Positions 37,201 through 43,457 of a stretch of 64,000 bases of DNA are shown piece after piece. The notes under the pieces are model-generated. The model was not told the origin of the DNA. It worked only from the letters and a program-made list of their open reading frames with translations, and ran no database searches. The translations under genes and the position numbers were made by a program. Each line of letters starts with the position of its first letter. Within the stretch, counting starts at the first letter, position 1. The stretch is from Armigeres subalbatus (lineage: Eukaryota; Arthropoda; Insecta; Diptera; Culicidae): positions 377,114,995 to 377,178,994 of the forward strand of contig NC_085141.1 of assembly GCF_024139115.2 (NCBI RefSeq). The letters are read 5' to 3'.

Positions 37201-40200
37201 GCGGCGGTCTTGTTGATGGCGGCGACCTTGTAGTGAAGGTGGCGGCGTTCGTGTTGATGGCGGCGACCTTGTAGTGAAGGCGGCGGCGACCTTGTAGTAA
37301 AGGCGATGGAGTTCGTGGCGGCTACCTTGTACGGAAGGCGACGGCGTTCTGGGATGGTGGCGGCGTTCGTATTGGTGACGACGATCGTGTTGGTGACGGC
37401 TACCTTGCACTGAAGGTGACGGCTGCCTTGCACTGAAGGCGGCGTTCGTGGCTGTTGGCGGCGTTCGTGTTGGTATCGGCTACCTTGCACTGAAGGCGGC
37501 GGCGTTCGGGGCGGATGGCGGCGTTCCAGTGCCGAAGGCGACGTTCTAGTGCCGAGGCGGCGTTCGTAGCTGAAGGCGGCGTTCGGCGTTATTTGGTGTG
37601 TCCGGCGGATTGTCGCCAGGGAGAACGATGAACTTTCTCCCAAAATCCCCGATTTACGATGGCGGATGATCGAAGGCGACCCCGGATGGATTAATACCAA
37701 GCAAAATGGCGTCAGATATTCTCCTCCACCCTCGAGGAAGCTTGATGATTCTGTCGTCTTGCCTTTTCTGTCGACCCTAGACGAGGTTTAGGATTATGCA
37801 GGTGCGCGTCTTCCGGACGACTAACTATCCCTCGAGCTTCCTGTGGGGGGAAACGGAATGGTTCCCGAAAGAACCCCAAAAGAAGAAAAAAGGCCCGATG
37901 TCGGACCTGCCACATCGATTAATTACCCTGTTGTGACGTCCTTTTATTCTTTCTTTACACGTTTTTTTTCTATTTGTTCGATTTACCTTTTTCTTTGGGT
38001 ATATCTAGTTATTTAACGATTTTTGTCGGTTTTTCGTTGGCACACACTGTTGTACGTACTAATTGGAGAACAATAGGAACACATTTTTATTTCTAACAAA
38101 AGAGCTATTATAATAATTTTTGTACACTAACCGGACTAACTTTTCGTAGTTAGCACTGACCGTACTATTAGTTATAGTTACTTTTATAGCTTTCGAATAT
38201 TATCTATAACGAGACACAAATTAATTATTAAAATTTTCACTAAATTGGCTATTCGATTTCTAACCAAAAATTTTAAATTATTAGACACGTCGCGCACTGC
38301 TTCCTTGAAAGGTCGAACAGAAAAGAATTTTCTCCTTCTTCGGCTGAGATATATATATATTTTTTTAAGGAAAAGATCGAGGGCAGACATCTTGAAAACC
38401 GATGTTTGACATTTACAACTTACCTCCTATACCTTAATTCATATTCTCTTGAATGTATGCTCGGTAGCGTTACATGGGTATCACAAAATTGTGATAGGGG
38501 CAAGCGTTTGTTTTTGTTGTAGTTCAAACCGCTGACAACAAATATCCAATGCGAATGGATTGAGAAAGAGAACGTGAGAGCCTCACAGAACCGTGAGAGC
38601 CGCCGCTCACTTTAAAATCTAATTGGTACATGCATAAAAAATACTATTTATGTTTTATGGTGGAGCCAACAAAAGGAATGATTGTAACGATCGGGTACAC
38701 AATCCAAATCCAATCCAAATCCAATCCAAATCCAATCCAAATCCAATCCAAATCCAATCCAAATCCAATCCAAATCCAATCCAAATCCAATCCAAATCCA
38801 ATCCAAATCCAATCCAAATCCAATCCAAATCCAATCCAAATCCAATCCAAATCCAATCCAAATCCAATCCAAATCCAATCCATATCCAATCCAAATCCAA
38901 TCCAAATCCAATCCAATCAAAATCTAATCCAAATCCGATCCAAATCCTATCTAAATCCGTTCCAAATCCAAATCCAATCAAATGCAATCCTAATCCAAAT
39001 CTAATTCAAATCCAATCCAAATCCAGTCCAAATCCAATCCAAATCCAACCAAAATCTAATCCAAATCCGTTTCAAATCCATTCCAAATCCAATCCAAATC
39101 CAATTCAAATCCATTCCAATCAAGTCCAAATCCAACCAAAATCTAATCCACATCCTATCTAAATCCGTTCGAATTCCAAATTCTTAAAGCCAATGTGGGA
39201 GGGTCGCAAGCAATATGCGATTCTGCTAGATGGGTCGCATGTACAAGTAGTTAGGGAACATCTGACCTGGGATATGATATTTAGGGTTTCTCACCCCATT
39301 CCCGGCCTAACATGCGCACGACTGCATTATTTAAATGATATTTATGACTAGGGGCAACTTTTCTGAATTTTGTGGGCCGTGTAATATTGCGATGGGGTTC
39401 ATCTCTGCTTCAAAAGTAGTTATTCTTGCTAAACACCGCTTGAAAAAGCTTTTATTTGATTTAAATTAACATGGAGCAGCACTCATTTCAGTCATAGGCG
39501 ATTGCTTATCCGGCATACCCCAAATCTCCTCGGCATACGCAATATTTTACTCAATCTCTCAACATCTTACTCTCATTCTCTCTCTCGGGACGGTAGAAAA
39601 TGCGACGTAAACAAAAATATGCACGTTCCACGACAACAAGATGCCAGATGGTATTATTCATAATCATTTTTAATTGGTTGAGAAGATATATTTACTCATA
39701 CAAATTTCTTCCAAACACTTAAAAACAATATCTTTTCCACCTTTTGAAATCGAGAGAATTATAAATAACATGATAGCGTCAACGTATTAGACAGTTTTCC
39801 TATTAACAATGAAGGATTATCTTCATACTAAAATAAGACTTATGGCCTTATGGCAGCACTGTACAGCTAGAAGTTCTTGGGCCGAGGTGATTTTTTGTTC
39901 GGTTTGAGGATACATTTTTAAATGTATTCCAATATGTTTATATAAAATCTAGAGATACGAACGATTACAAAAGATTGAAGCTCGTGAGTTTAGAATTATT
40001 GTGTGGTGATAAACAGCTTAAAGCAATGGTTGTATCGAGCACTGTGACGATTTTCAGATAGGTGTTTATTTGATGATACCGTTTTGTAAAAGTGGAAAGA
40101 ATCACTCCGGCTCAGTGGTGTTGCAACGAAGAGCAAAAGTTTGAAATCTACATTTTTATTTTCTATAATTGGATGGATTAGGAGTGAAATAAATGGTTGA

Positions 40201-42194
40201 AAAATATTGAGTATTGTGCGAGATAAATAGGAAACTTTTTTAAAATGATCAATCATAAACCTACGGCTACTAAGCAGTATAAATCATTAGCTTTCTGTGC
40301 AGTGAGCCGGGAATGGGGTCCATAGGCCCAAGTAGTGATTTACCCTATCTAAAGTTTCGTGATTATGTGATTTTCCAACCACAATCCATTTTGCAGCAGT
40401 CTTCCAGACGCGCTTTGTAGCAATGCAAACCCATTGCCTTGTGTTTTTTAATCATAAAATGTTTTAACACATTAACACATTAACAAATTGCATTCAACTC
40501 ACCTTTTGAAATAAGAGTCCAACAAATCTGGCAGGATCCAAGGATCCAACAAATAACCTGGCAGGATCGCCATAATGTGTGGCCCCAAATGGCCGGAGCG
40601 AATTGTTATGACAGCAGCTCTCCGTGGGTGCGTGTGCACGCCACGGAGGTCTGACCAGAAGAGGCCGAGTCATGGCTTGCTGCGCACTGATCGGCACGCT
40701 GAGGTGTTAATGTATAATCGCACGCTGATGGTAACTTACTCAAACCCCACAGTATGGTGGTTTCCTTACCACTAACCTAGTCGCCCAAACCATGACGTTA
40801 GAAAGAAGATTAAAGATTCGATTGTGTGCTATTCAATAGATGGTCTCTATGCCTCAATCTATTGATTTTCAAATATTATTTTCGTTAATCGTTTATCCCT
40901 CATACTTTGAGTAGGACTGACCGATAAAGCCGATAAATAATTGAACCCCAAACTCCTACTCTCTAGATAGGCGTGATAACCCCTACACAACAAGACCACA
41001 TAAAGTCCACTAGTGTCCAATTACAAAGAATACTATAACAATACTATGCTATGTTAGGCTGCAAATTTTAATCTGAATTGAGACGATTAATATTTTGCAT
41101 TTCTCTTGAAATATTCTCATTGATTTTTTTTTCATTTAATGGTCGACGATTATTATTTATCTTTTCCGCAGAGGAAGACAAATACGCAAACTACTCCCGA
41201 GTACTGACCAAGTATTTCCTGGCCGAGGGGATAGTCAACAATCATTCCTTACTTGTTGCTTCTTTGGAGGAGGATCCTGTGCAACTGGTGGGATTTATCA
41301 ATTACTATATTCATAGCTTTTTATAATCACCTTTCGAAACCGTATTTCTAGATGAAGAAACTACCCACCCCCGTTGAAGACATCGAACCAGAGAGAACCG
41401 CACAAAATCAAGCCCCCGAAGAGATGCGTATCGCATTCCGCTACAACAAACTATCCGTAGTGGATCTCGAGCAAAAGTCCAGTACTCAACTGGGCCACTT
41501 TTTCGATTTGTCAAAACAAATTGAAGAATCTGAACTATCCAAGCACGACATCACCTATTGGGACGGAGCGCAGTGTTCGCCTGATTCTTCCAAAACTGCA
41601 ATCAGTGCCACTTTTCAATCCCTGCTAGACGCTATCCACCTGAAATCCAAACAACCCCAGTTTGATCAGTCCAACACCGAAGTAAAAGAGAAAAACCTGC
41701 TACGAATCTGTCTGAATTCCATTGGTTCTCCTCTGTGGTACGACCGAAGCTTCCCATCACATCTCGTAAAATTCCTCACGATCCTCAAATCCTTCGTCCG
41801 CAACACGCTGTCCTGCTGTCTGATCACCCTCCCGACGCACCTGTTCCACCATCTGGACAGCGACTATCACCACCTGCACGAGCGTCTACTAGGTCAGGTT
41901 GACTATTGCATCGCGCTGGAATCGTTTGCCGGATCGGACAAGGAAACGAATCCGGTGTTCAAGGAGTACCACGGGCTGTTGGACATTGTTAAACTTTCGG
42001 CGCTGAATACACTGGCAGCGTTCGTGCCGGAGACGCGGGATCTGGCCTTTAAGCTGCGCCGGAGGAAGTTTGTGATCGAGAAACTGCACCTGCCACCGGA
42101 GCTGGGTGAGGAAAAGGATGAGCGCGGACAGAAGAAGATAGCGACTGGGATGAGTTGTGCTGGGGGTGGCGGTGGGAGTAAGTTGGATTTCTGA
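16144..42194 (+). CDS. ELP4: Elongator complex protein 4 (PAXNEB family), three coding exons
   Basis: Elp4 forms, with Elp5 and Elp6, the RecA-like hexameric ring of Elongator, which modifies wobble uridines of cytosolic tRNAs. Coding exons are 16144-16294, 41172-41287 and 41352-42194, giving about 369 residues (human ELP4 is about 424). The N-terminus SSFVKRRG, the [20 protein letters not shown] segment, [20 protein letters not shown] and the glycine-rich C-terminus [10 protein letters not shown] are all family features. All splice sites are GT-AG and all phases match: G|AG joins exons 1 and 2, phase 0 joins 2 and 3. Intron 1 is 24,877 bp and packed with nested transposons; intron 2 is 64 bp. 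A possible AATAAA lies at 42209-42214. The gene converges on a tetraspanin. The coding sequence looks intact. Confidence 0.95.
16353..16440 (-). repeat. Arm fragment of a CCCGAGCAAAGC-ended element
   Basis: This stretch is the near-exact reverse complement of about 61031-61118 (shared words CCCGAGCAAAGCTTGAGAGC and GGCGATTTCACAAC). It is one terminal arm of the element at 61031-61427. Confidence 0.75.
16441..17562. other. ELP4 intron, anonymous DNA
   Basis: No exon or element ends identified. Confidence 0.35.
17563..18816. mobile_element. Large palindromic (foldback) element, interrupted by a hAT-type element
   Basis: The left arm 17563-17775 and the right arm (about 17950-17994 plus 18607-18816) are near-perfect inverted repeats. 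Shared words include GGAAATGCTAATATCATC, GTTAGGATACGGCAGGCATG and CGGAGGGCAATATTTGTGAT. The central loop is about 175 bp. The right arm is cut at 17994/18607 by the element at 17995-18598. The right arm extends to about 18816 (CGTAGAAGTAACACAC), matching the left end of the second copy at about 55695, so the left arm of this copy lost about 55 bp. No transposase. Confidence 0.85.
17995..18598. mobile_element. hAT-type element filled with ATTAATCAT motifs
   Basis: Ends CAGAGCATTA and (in reverse) CAGAGCGTTA are flanked by a perfect 8-bp duplication ATGCCATC at 17987-17994 and 18599-18606. Nearly the whole 604-bp interior consists of irregularly spaced (T)TAATCATTAATCAT-type words on both strands. 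There is no ORF. Removing it restores the arm of the host palindrome exactly. Confidence 0.92.
18817..19857. other. ELP4 intron, AT-rich anonymous DNA
   Basis: No exon, element end or RNA identified. Confidence 0.35.
19858..20270 (-). pseudogene. Decayed coding-like stretch, family not recognised
   Basis: Two minus-strand frames in tandem look protein-like. The first runs from about 20272 to 20142, contains the basic segment [20 protein letters not shown] and ends in an acidic tail and stop. The second (19858-20133) contains [18 protein letters not shown] and [19 protein letters not shown]. Both have balanced, charged composition unlike the AT-rich noise around them. No splice sites clearly join them. 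It may be a fragment of a captured gene or of a transposon protein, or chance. Confidence 0.25.
20271..22070. other. ELP4 intron, anonymous DNA
   Basis: Several ORFs of about 90-140 codons occur on the minus strand (about 21342-21928), but they are Phe/Ile/Leu-rich translations of AT-rich DNA with no motif. No element ends were recognised. Confidence 0.35.
22050..22340. repeat. GC-rich block with two covarying 20-bp hairpins
   Basis: GGACCTACAGGAGTAGGTCC at 22109-22128 and GGACCTATAGGAATAGGTCC at 22139-22158 are perfect 8-bp-stem hairpins with an AGGA loop. They differ only at the closing base pair, C-G against T-A. The surrounding block is GC-rich, in contrast to the AT-rich intron. A second inverted repeat (GACAATCAAGTCAGAGAGCGG against CTCTCTACTTTGATTGTC) lies at about 22248-22294. 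Confidence 0.6.
22341..23384. other. ELP4 intron, anonymous repeats
   Basis: AT-rich, with a short CA-rich tract near 22745-22765. No gene is supported. Confidence 0.35.
23385..23660 (+). repeat. Degenerate GGAACTTCAGGAGGAATT tandem repeat
   Basis: Diverged units of about 20-30 bp with GGAACT, CAGGAGGAA and CCTGGAGAAA words. The array is related to those at 7440-8765 and 34125-34545. The ORF at 23520-23723 is a repeat artefact. Confidence 0.6.
23700..24060. repeat. Dispersed repeat with GGCAGCCTGGAGGTCGGATA core
   Basis: About 23860-24030 matches, in reverse orientation, 55385-55540 (shared CAGCCTGGAGGTCGGATA and CCCGACGACGGTA / CCCTGACGACGGTA ends). A local inverted repeat pairs TGGGTC...GGGGGTTGAGAATGGGTCA (about 23834-23862) with TGACCCATTCTCACCCCC (about 23985-24002). 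Confidence 0.55.
24660..24990 (-). repeat. ~130-bp satellite units, left inverted part
   Basis: In reverse orientation this matches units at 31640-32380: GGTTACG-type junction, AGATCTTAAGGCC, TTTCTTGGATGAC and GAGCATGTACC words. Confidence 0.7.
24995..25640 (+). repeat. ~143-bp satellite array
   Basis: Four consecutive units contain TCCAGGTAGTCTACGAACTC, a CAGTCAAGGTC word, CCGTAATGGAGGCAGTTAT and GACCCCTTCTTGGTATATG. The CTTCTTG junction word recurs near 25113, 25256, 25401 and 25544, a period of 143-145 bp. Partial units continue at 26170-26430 and 26870-27110. Confidence 0.85.
25640..26170 (+). other. Insertion between satellite units, with a degenerate tRNA-like repeat
   Basis: About 530 bp interrupts the 143-bp array. 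Its last part (about 26095-26190) resembles the tRNA-like repeat at 7914-7987: CGACGGAGGTCCTTCGTAGC, TCTAGCGTACTGG and a degraded box B. The rest is unrecognised. Confidence 0.5.
26170..27110 (+). repeat. Further diverged ~143-bp satellite units
   Basis: Units with GGAGGCAGTTAT, AATAAACAAG and TTGGTATATGTTTG words continue up to about 27110. They are broken by a short AAAATCGGG-type stretch (about 26440-26560) and by the element at 26593-26859. Confidence 0.7.
26593..26859. mobile_element. TA-flanked MITE with CAGTAGxCGTTCGATAACTGC ends
   Basis: Left end CAGTAGCCGTTCGATAACTG and right end (reverse) CAGCAGACGTTCGATAACTG; TA at 26591-26592 and 26860-26861. Length 267 bp. The words CGTTCGATAACTG/CAGTTATCGAA recur inside. 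The CAGTA ends and TA target are pogo/mariner-like. No ORF. Confidence 0.9.
27248..27414. mobile_element. TTAA-flanked palindromic MITE, copy 2 (right arm shortened)
   Basis: Same family as 13782-14002: GACACTCCTCACGGAATCCA left end, CGTTTTCGGGGGCACACCA and the GCTTTGCTGCGTCGCAGCAT centre are shared. TTAA is at 27244-27247 and 27415-27418. The right arm lacks the roughly 50 bp that would mirror the CGTTTTCGGGGG segment. Confidence 0.88.
27430..27950 (+). repeat. ~130-bp satellite array, left part
   Basis: Units contain CATATGCAATGxAxGCGTTC, CTATGTACCACAAAGGGCAT and GATCTCTGGTTACGCG. The word CATATGCAATG recurs near 27738 and 27868, so the period is about 130 bp. It continues after the hAT element at 29648. 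Confidence 0.8.
27951..29639. mobile_element. 1.7-kb hAT-type element with GTTAACG motif arrays at both ends
   Basis: Perfect 36-bp terminal inverted repeats start CAGGGTTGTTAACGTTAATT. A perfect 8-bp duplication CTGGGTAC (27943-27950 and 29640-29647) flanks it. About 150 bp at each end is crowded with GTTAACG/CGTTAAC words. The interior of about 1.3 kb has no long ORF. It splits a ~130-bp satellite unit, which rejoins exactly when the element is removed. Confidence 0.94.
29648..29870 (+). repeat. ~130-bp satellite array, continuation after the hAT element
   Basis: The unit interrupted at 27950 resumes here with the AAAGGCCTATTCCAGGG, TTCTTGGATGACCATGAACA and TACCACAAAGGGCATGTA words. Confidence 0.8.
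30312..30475 (-). CDS. Candidate exon of an unidentified cysteine-rich protein
   Basis: On the minus strand an acceptor-like ATATTTTGATAG is followed in phase 0 by 53 codons and a stop. The product begins [15 protein letters not shown] and contains [17 protein letters not shown], with six cysteines in the exon. Further up the strand a possible first exon (about 30866-30895) reads [10 protein letters not shown] before a GTAAGA donor and lies downstream of a TCAGTC initiator-like word. A second frame downstream (WGRVNGQL, stop, [14 protein letters not shown]) suggests the coding continues with a disruption. Family not recognised. It lies inside the 8-kb TTAA element, so it could be a captured or decayed host gene piece. 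Confidence 0.3.
30540..31640. other. Interior of the 8-kb element, unclassified
   Basis: It contains a minus-strand ORF (31019-31261) that ends directly before an AATAAA-containing TAATAAAATC, and the possible first exon mentioned for 30312-30475. No known family. Confidence 0.3.
31640..32380 (+). repeat. ~130-bp satellite array, right part
   Basis: Five to six diverged units with TTACGCGTGTAGATCTTAAG, TTCTTGGATGACCATGAACA and GTACCACAAAGxGCATGTAC; the CATATGC word recurs near 31753 and 31884 (about 130 bp). Confidence 0.8.
32764..33192. mobile_element. hAT-type MITE in copy A
   Basis: Ends CAGAGACG (both, inverted) with a perfect 8-bp duplication AGTAAATA at 32756-32763 and 33193-33200. 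Length 429 bp. Copy B lacks it and shows the unduplicated site. The minus-strand ORF 33011-33289 crosses its boundary and is not a gene. Confidence 0.9.
33609..34124. other. ELP4 intron, anonymous DNA
   Basis: Nothing recognised. Confidence 0.35.
34125..34545 (+). repeat. Degenerate GGAACTCCAGGAGGAATT tandem repeat
   Basis: Diverged 20-30-bp units with GAACTCC, GGAGAAATTTCTGG and AGGAATTC words, the same family as 23385-23660. The two overlapping ORFs (34104-34394, both strands) are artefacts. Confidence 0.65.
34560..34945 (+). repeat. Short-unit repeat of (TAAATTCC)-type words
   Basis: The words AAATTCCTA, AAATTCTTAA and CCTAAATTC repeat with 8-11-bp spacing over about 380 bp. Confidence 0.75.
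35017..35191 (+). repeat. 175-bp dispersed repeat, copy 1
   Basis: Starts GTGTGGCCCCAAATGGCCGG and ends ACTTACTCAAACCCCAC. It is about 94-95 percent identical by eye to 40577-40750. GC-rich relative to the intron. Too short for a retroelement ORF; origin unknown. Confidence 0.75.
35281..35425 (+). repeat. Dispersed repeat, copy 1 (empty site for the element at 45953)
   Basis: GGTACACTCAACGATTGCAA, ATATCTTAGCCGTTTCTAG and TTTTTTGGACCATTCGATCA match, in reverse order and orientation, the two halves (46690-46585 and 45952-45900) that flank the element at 45953-46581. Confidence 0.7.
35428..35582. mobile_element. Small MITE with TGAAGTCG(T/G)TTTTCACGCG ends
   Basis: Left TGAAGTCGTTTTTCACGCGG and right (reverse) ATGAAGTCGGTTTTCACGCG are inverted; TTTACGCGGTTT-type words recur inside. 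About 155 bp. Target duplication not clear. Confidence 0.7.
35590..36560. other. ELP4 intron, anonymous DNA
   Basis: Nothing recognised with confidence. Confidence 0.3.
36565..36750 (+). repeat. Minisatellite of CCAAATCCAAT words, short array
   Basis: Irregular CCAAT/CCAAAT words. The array resembles the long one at 38699-39170. ORFs read Asn/Pro/Ile/Gln/Ser repeats and are artefacts. Confidence 0.85.
36751..37145. other. Segment between minisatellites, unclassified
   Basis: No recognised gene. It contains short hairpin-like CGGGT words near 36890-36905. Confidence 0.3.
37150..37600 (+). repeat. GC-rich GGCGGCGxCxTTGTAGTGAA minisatellite
   Basis: Words GGCGGCG, GACCTTGTAGTGAAGGCGG, GGCTACCTTGCACTGAAGG and GTTCGTGTTG repeat irregularly. 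The 188-codon minus-strand ORF ([15 protein letters not shown] repeats) is an artefact of the array. Confidence 0.8.
37601..38690. other. Segment between minisatellites, unclassified (possible LTR-type or other element)
   Basis: GC-rich to about 37920, then AT-rich. Ends or coding motifs that would prove an LTR element were not found. Confidence 0.25.
38699..39170 (+). repeat. 11-bp minisatellite (CCAAATCCAAT)n
   Basis: Near-perfect tandem 11-bp units over 38700-38920, then diverging to 39170. Since 11 is not a multiple of 3, three units make a 33-bp reading cycle and all three frames on both strands stay open. The ORFs of 90-170 codons on both strands across it are therefore not genes. Confidence 0.95.
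39294..40345 (-). mobile_element. TA-flanked transposon, copy B (inverted, uninterrupted)
   Basis: Same family as 24078-33606 but in reverse orientation: GGGTTTCTCACCCCATTCCC at the left and, at the right, CCAAGTAGTGATTTACCC. TA at 39292-39293 and 40346-40347. At 39918-39921 it has a single TTAA where copy A carries the 8-kb element, and near 39689-39700 it has one TTTACTCAT where copy A has the hAT MITE. No transposase ORF. Confidence 0.9.
40577..40750 (+). repeat. 175-bp dispersed repeat, copy 2
   Basis: See 35017-35191: same ends and the same internal GCGTGTGCACG and CTGACCAGAAGAGGCCGAGT words. Confidence 0.75.
40751..41171 (+). other. End of ELP4 intron 1
   Basis: AT-rich DNA leading into a pyrimidine-rich acceptor. 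No element recognised. Confidence 0.5.
41172..41287 (+). CDS. ELP4: ELP4 coding exon 2
   Basis: It starts after TTCCGCAG, completes the split Glu codon and encodes the [20 protein letters not shown] region through EEDPVQL. The donor is CTG|GTGGGA at 41287/41288, weaker than usual, but the reading frame and conserved wording continue exactly at the next exon. Confidence 0.92.
41352..42194 (+). CDS. ELP4: ELP4 coding exon 3
   Basis: It starts after CGTATTTCTAG in phase 0 with [10 protein letters not shown], which matches the KKLPxP wording after the EEDP segment in Elp4 proteins. The Met is internal, not a start. It carries the AFRYNKL...HFFDLSK segment, the [12 protein letters not shown] strand and the C-terminal basic [17 protein letters not shown] stretch, and ends at TGA 42192-42194. 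Confidence 0.94.
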   Translation: MKKLPTPVEDIEPERTAQNQAPEEMRIAFRYNKLSVVDLEQKSSTQLGHFFDLSKQIEESELSKHDITYWDGAQCSPDSSKTAISATFQSLLDAIHLKSKQPQFDQSNTEVKEKNLLRICLNSIGSPLWYDRSFPSHLVKFLTILKSFVRNTLSCCLITLPTHLFHHLDSDYHHLHERLLGQVDYCIALESFAGSDKETNPVFKEYHGLLDIVKLSALNTLAAFVPETRDLAFKLRRRKFVIEKLHLPPELGEEKDERGQKKIATGMSCAGGGGGSKLDF

Positions 42195-42343
42195 GGCAGC
42201 TTGTTGATAATAAATGGATTATTTTATAATTTGATAAGAGATATTGTCATCCGAAAAAAATTGACCTGCCTTTTTTACTGATATTATTTAACCTCTATTT
42301 AGCATTACATTTAAAGAAATCTGACTTCACATATCCCACCATT

Positions 42344-42706
42344 CTACACCAGGTAGCTCTTGGAGATCTGATAGTAGTGCGATCCGGTGTTGAATGGAAT
42401 CTCGTGCCTGGCTTTGGTATATTCTTTGGGTTGCAGATACGTCTCGCGGATCGTCGGACCCGGGAGCGGCGTTGGAAGGTCCCGTTCGTAGATGTTGTCC
42501 CGAACTCCGAGCCGTCCAGGCCGAACAAGTGCAGCCGTTTGGGGTAGTCGTTCCGGTGTCATGCTGGCTGACTTTCGGGGTAGCTTCGTACAGCTGAGGA
42601 TGATGCTGAGCAGCACGCAGAACTCGACTACGGCTACGATGAGGCCCGCGCACAGAAACAGGAAGTACTGCTCCCGGTACCAGATCTCGATTTTGTGGAG
42701 ACAACC
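42344..42706 (-). CDS. Tetraspanin last exon with TM4 and cytoplasmic tail
   Basis: Acceptor GAATTGTAG|GGTTGT; starts GCLHKIEIWYREQYF, TM4, then about 85 residues of basic, Pro-rich tail ending ISKSYLV and stop TAG at 42344-42346. Confidence 0.9.
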   Translation of the reverse strand, partial: GCLHKIEIWYREQYFLFLCAGLIVAVVEFCVLLSIILSCTKLPRKSASMTPERLPQTAALVRPGRLGVRDNIYERDLPTPLPGPTIRETYLQPKEYTKARHEIPFNTGSHYYQISKSYLV

Positions 42707-43457
42707 CTACAATTCGGAGCTTGTGAGAATAAAACAATTTAAAAATTTAGAGTACTAACGTCCAAATGTCGATTGCCTTCGTAGTCGTGTGGTTGCAGCG
42801 CCTGGCAGAGGGTTAAGTTCCTCGGCATCGGATCCAGATATGCGGAAAATTCGTAACGGTTCTGCAGCCGGCAGCAAGTGAGCGGTACGGTCAGCTCCTT
42901 CTTGCCCAAGCTTTGCAACTTCCACAGTGAGGTGTCGTAGTTGATGGCCGTATTGATGGCACAGCATTCAAAAATGGTTTGCGCCAGATCCATGGCGGCG
43001 GTGAACTGCTCGTGGCCTGGGACGCCGTAGCTACCCTGCAGCGCTTTGACCATAGCCGTTTCGTCCAGGTTTAGGCCGAGACACTGTGGCCACGCGGTGA
43101 TCATCAGACACACGCCGAACTCCGCGATTAGGAGCGAAAGAATTATGAGGAAATACTGAAAGTGTATGACAATATTATTGCTAAAGTAATAATAAATAAC
43201 CAAATGGAAGAACTTACGATGGTAAGTACACAGTACGTATTCATGCAGGATGCCCAGCATCCCAGAAGCGCGGCAGTTATGGCTACCAGGCCTGCCACGG
43301 TAAGACCCAAAGCTACATAGTAGAACAGGGGCTGCTCCAGTTCTGAAAGCGCAGTTTTGTAGTGTTCGGTTGCGGAGATCAACAATCGGGAGAGTAATAT
43401 CCGAGGAGCGTCGGTGAACATGTAGAACCCTGTAGCAAGCAGTGTAACGCCACATAA
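42344..43457 (-). CDS. Tetraspanin, three coding exons (5' exon not found)
   Basis: Tetraspanins are four-pass membrane proteins that organise plasma-membrane microdomains. Coding exons in order are 43457-43218, 43155-42760 and 42706-42344, all phase 0 with GT-AG introns of 62 and 53 bp. They encode the end of TM1 (LCGVTLLATGFYMF), TM2 (YYVALGLTVAGLVAITAALL), a conserved GCWASC-type turn, TM3 (IYFLIILSLLIAEFGV), a large extracellular loop with ECC, TCC and a GC before TM4, TM4 (FLFLCAGLIVAVVEF) and a long cytoplasmic tail with Tyr motifs. The loop has CCA where CCG is usual. Exon 43218-43457 starts at an acceptor (GCTATTTTACAG), so the start codon is in an upstream exon I could not identify. 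Confidence 0.92.
42760..43155 (-). CDS. Tetraspanin exon with TM3 and most of the large extracellular loop
   Basis: 132 codons, acceptor CACTTTCAG|TATTTC, donor GAC|GTTAGT. Carries the ECCAI and TCCRL cysteine motifs and an NLT glycosylation sequon (PRNLTLC). Confidence 0.9.
43218..43457 (-). CDS. Tetraspanin exon with TM1 end and TM2
   Basis: 80 codons, phase 0 at both ends; acceptor GCTATTTTACAG, donor ATC|GTAAGT. Upstream reading of the frame through the acceptor is open back to a GTG near 43523, but that is intron. Confidence 0.88.

Larger units (their letters stand above)
16295..41171 (+). other. ELP4 intron 1, 24.9 kb
   Basis: Donor GTGAGT at 16295, acceptor TTTTCCGCAG ending at 41171. 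It holds most of the mobile elements and satellites listed here. The neighbouring introns are 53-64 bp, so the size difference is due to accumulated repeats. Confidence 0.9.

Noticed and set aside
37134..37700. 188-codon minus-strand ORF rich in Arg, Pro and Ser
   Set aside because: It follows a GC-rich minisatellite; a second frame is equally open and the wording simply repeats the unit.
38630..39162. Long ORFs on both strands (up to 170 codons)
   Set aside because: They are translations of the 11-bp CCAAATCCAAT minisatellite, which has no stop in any frame.
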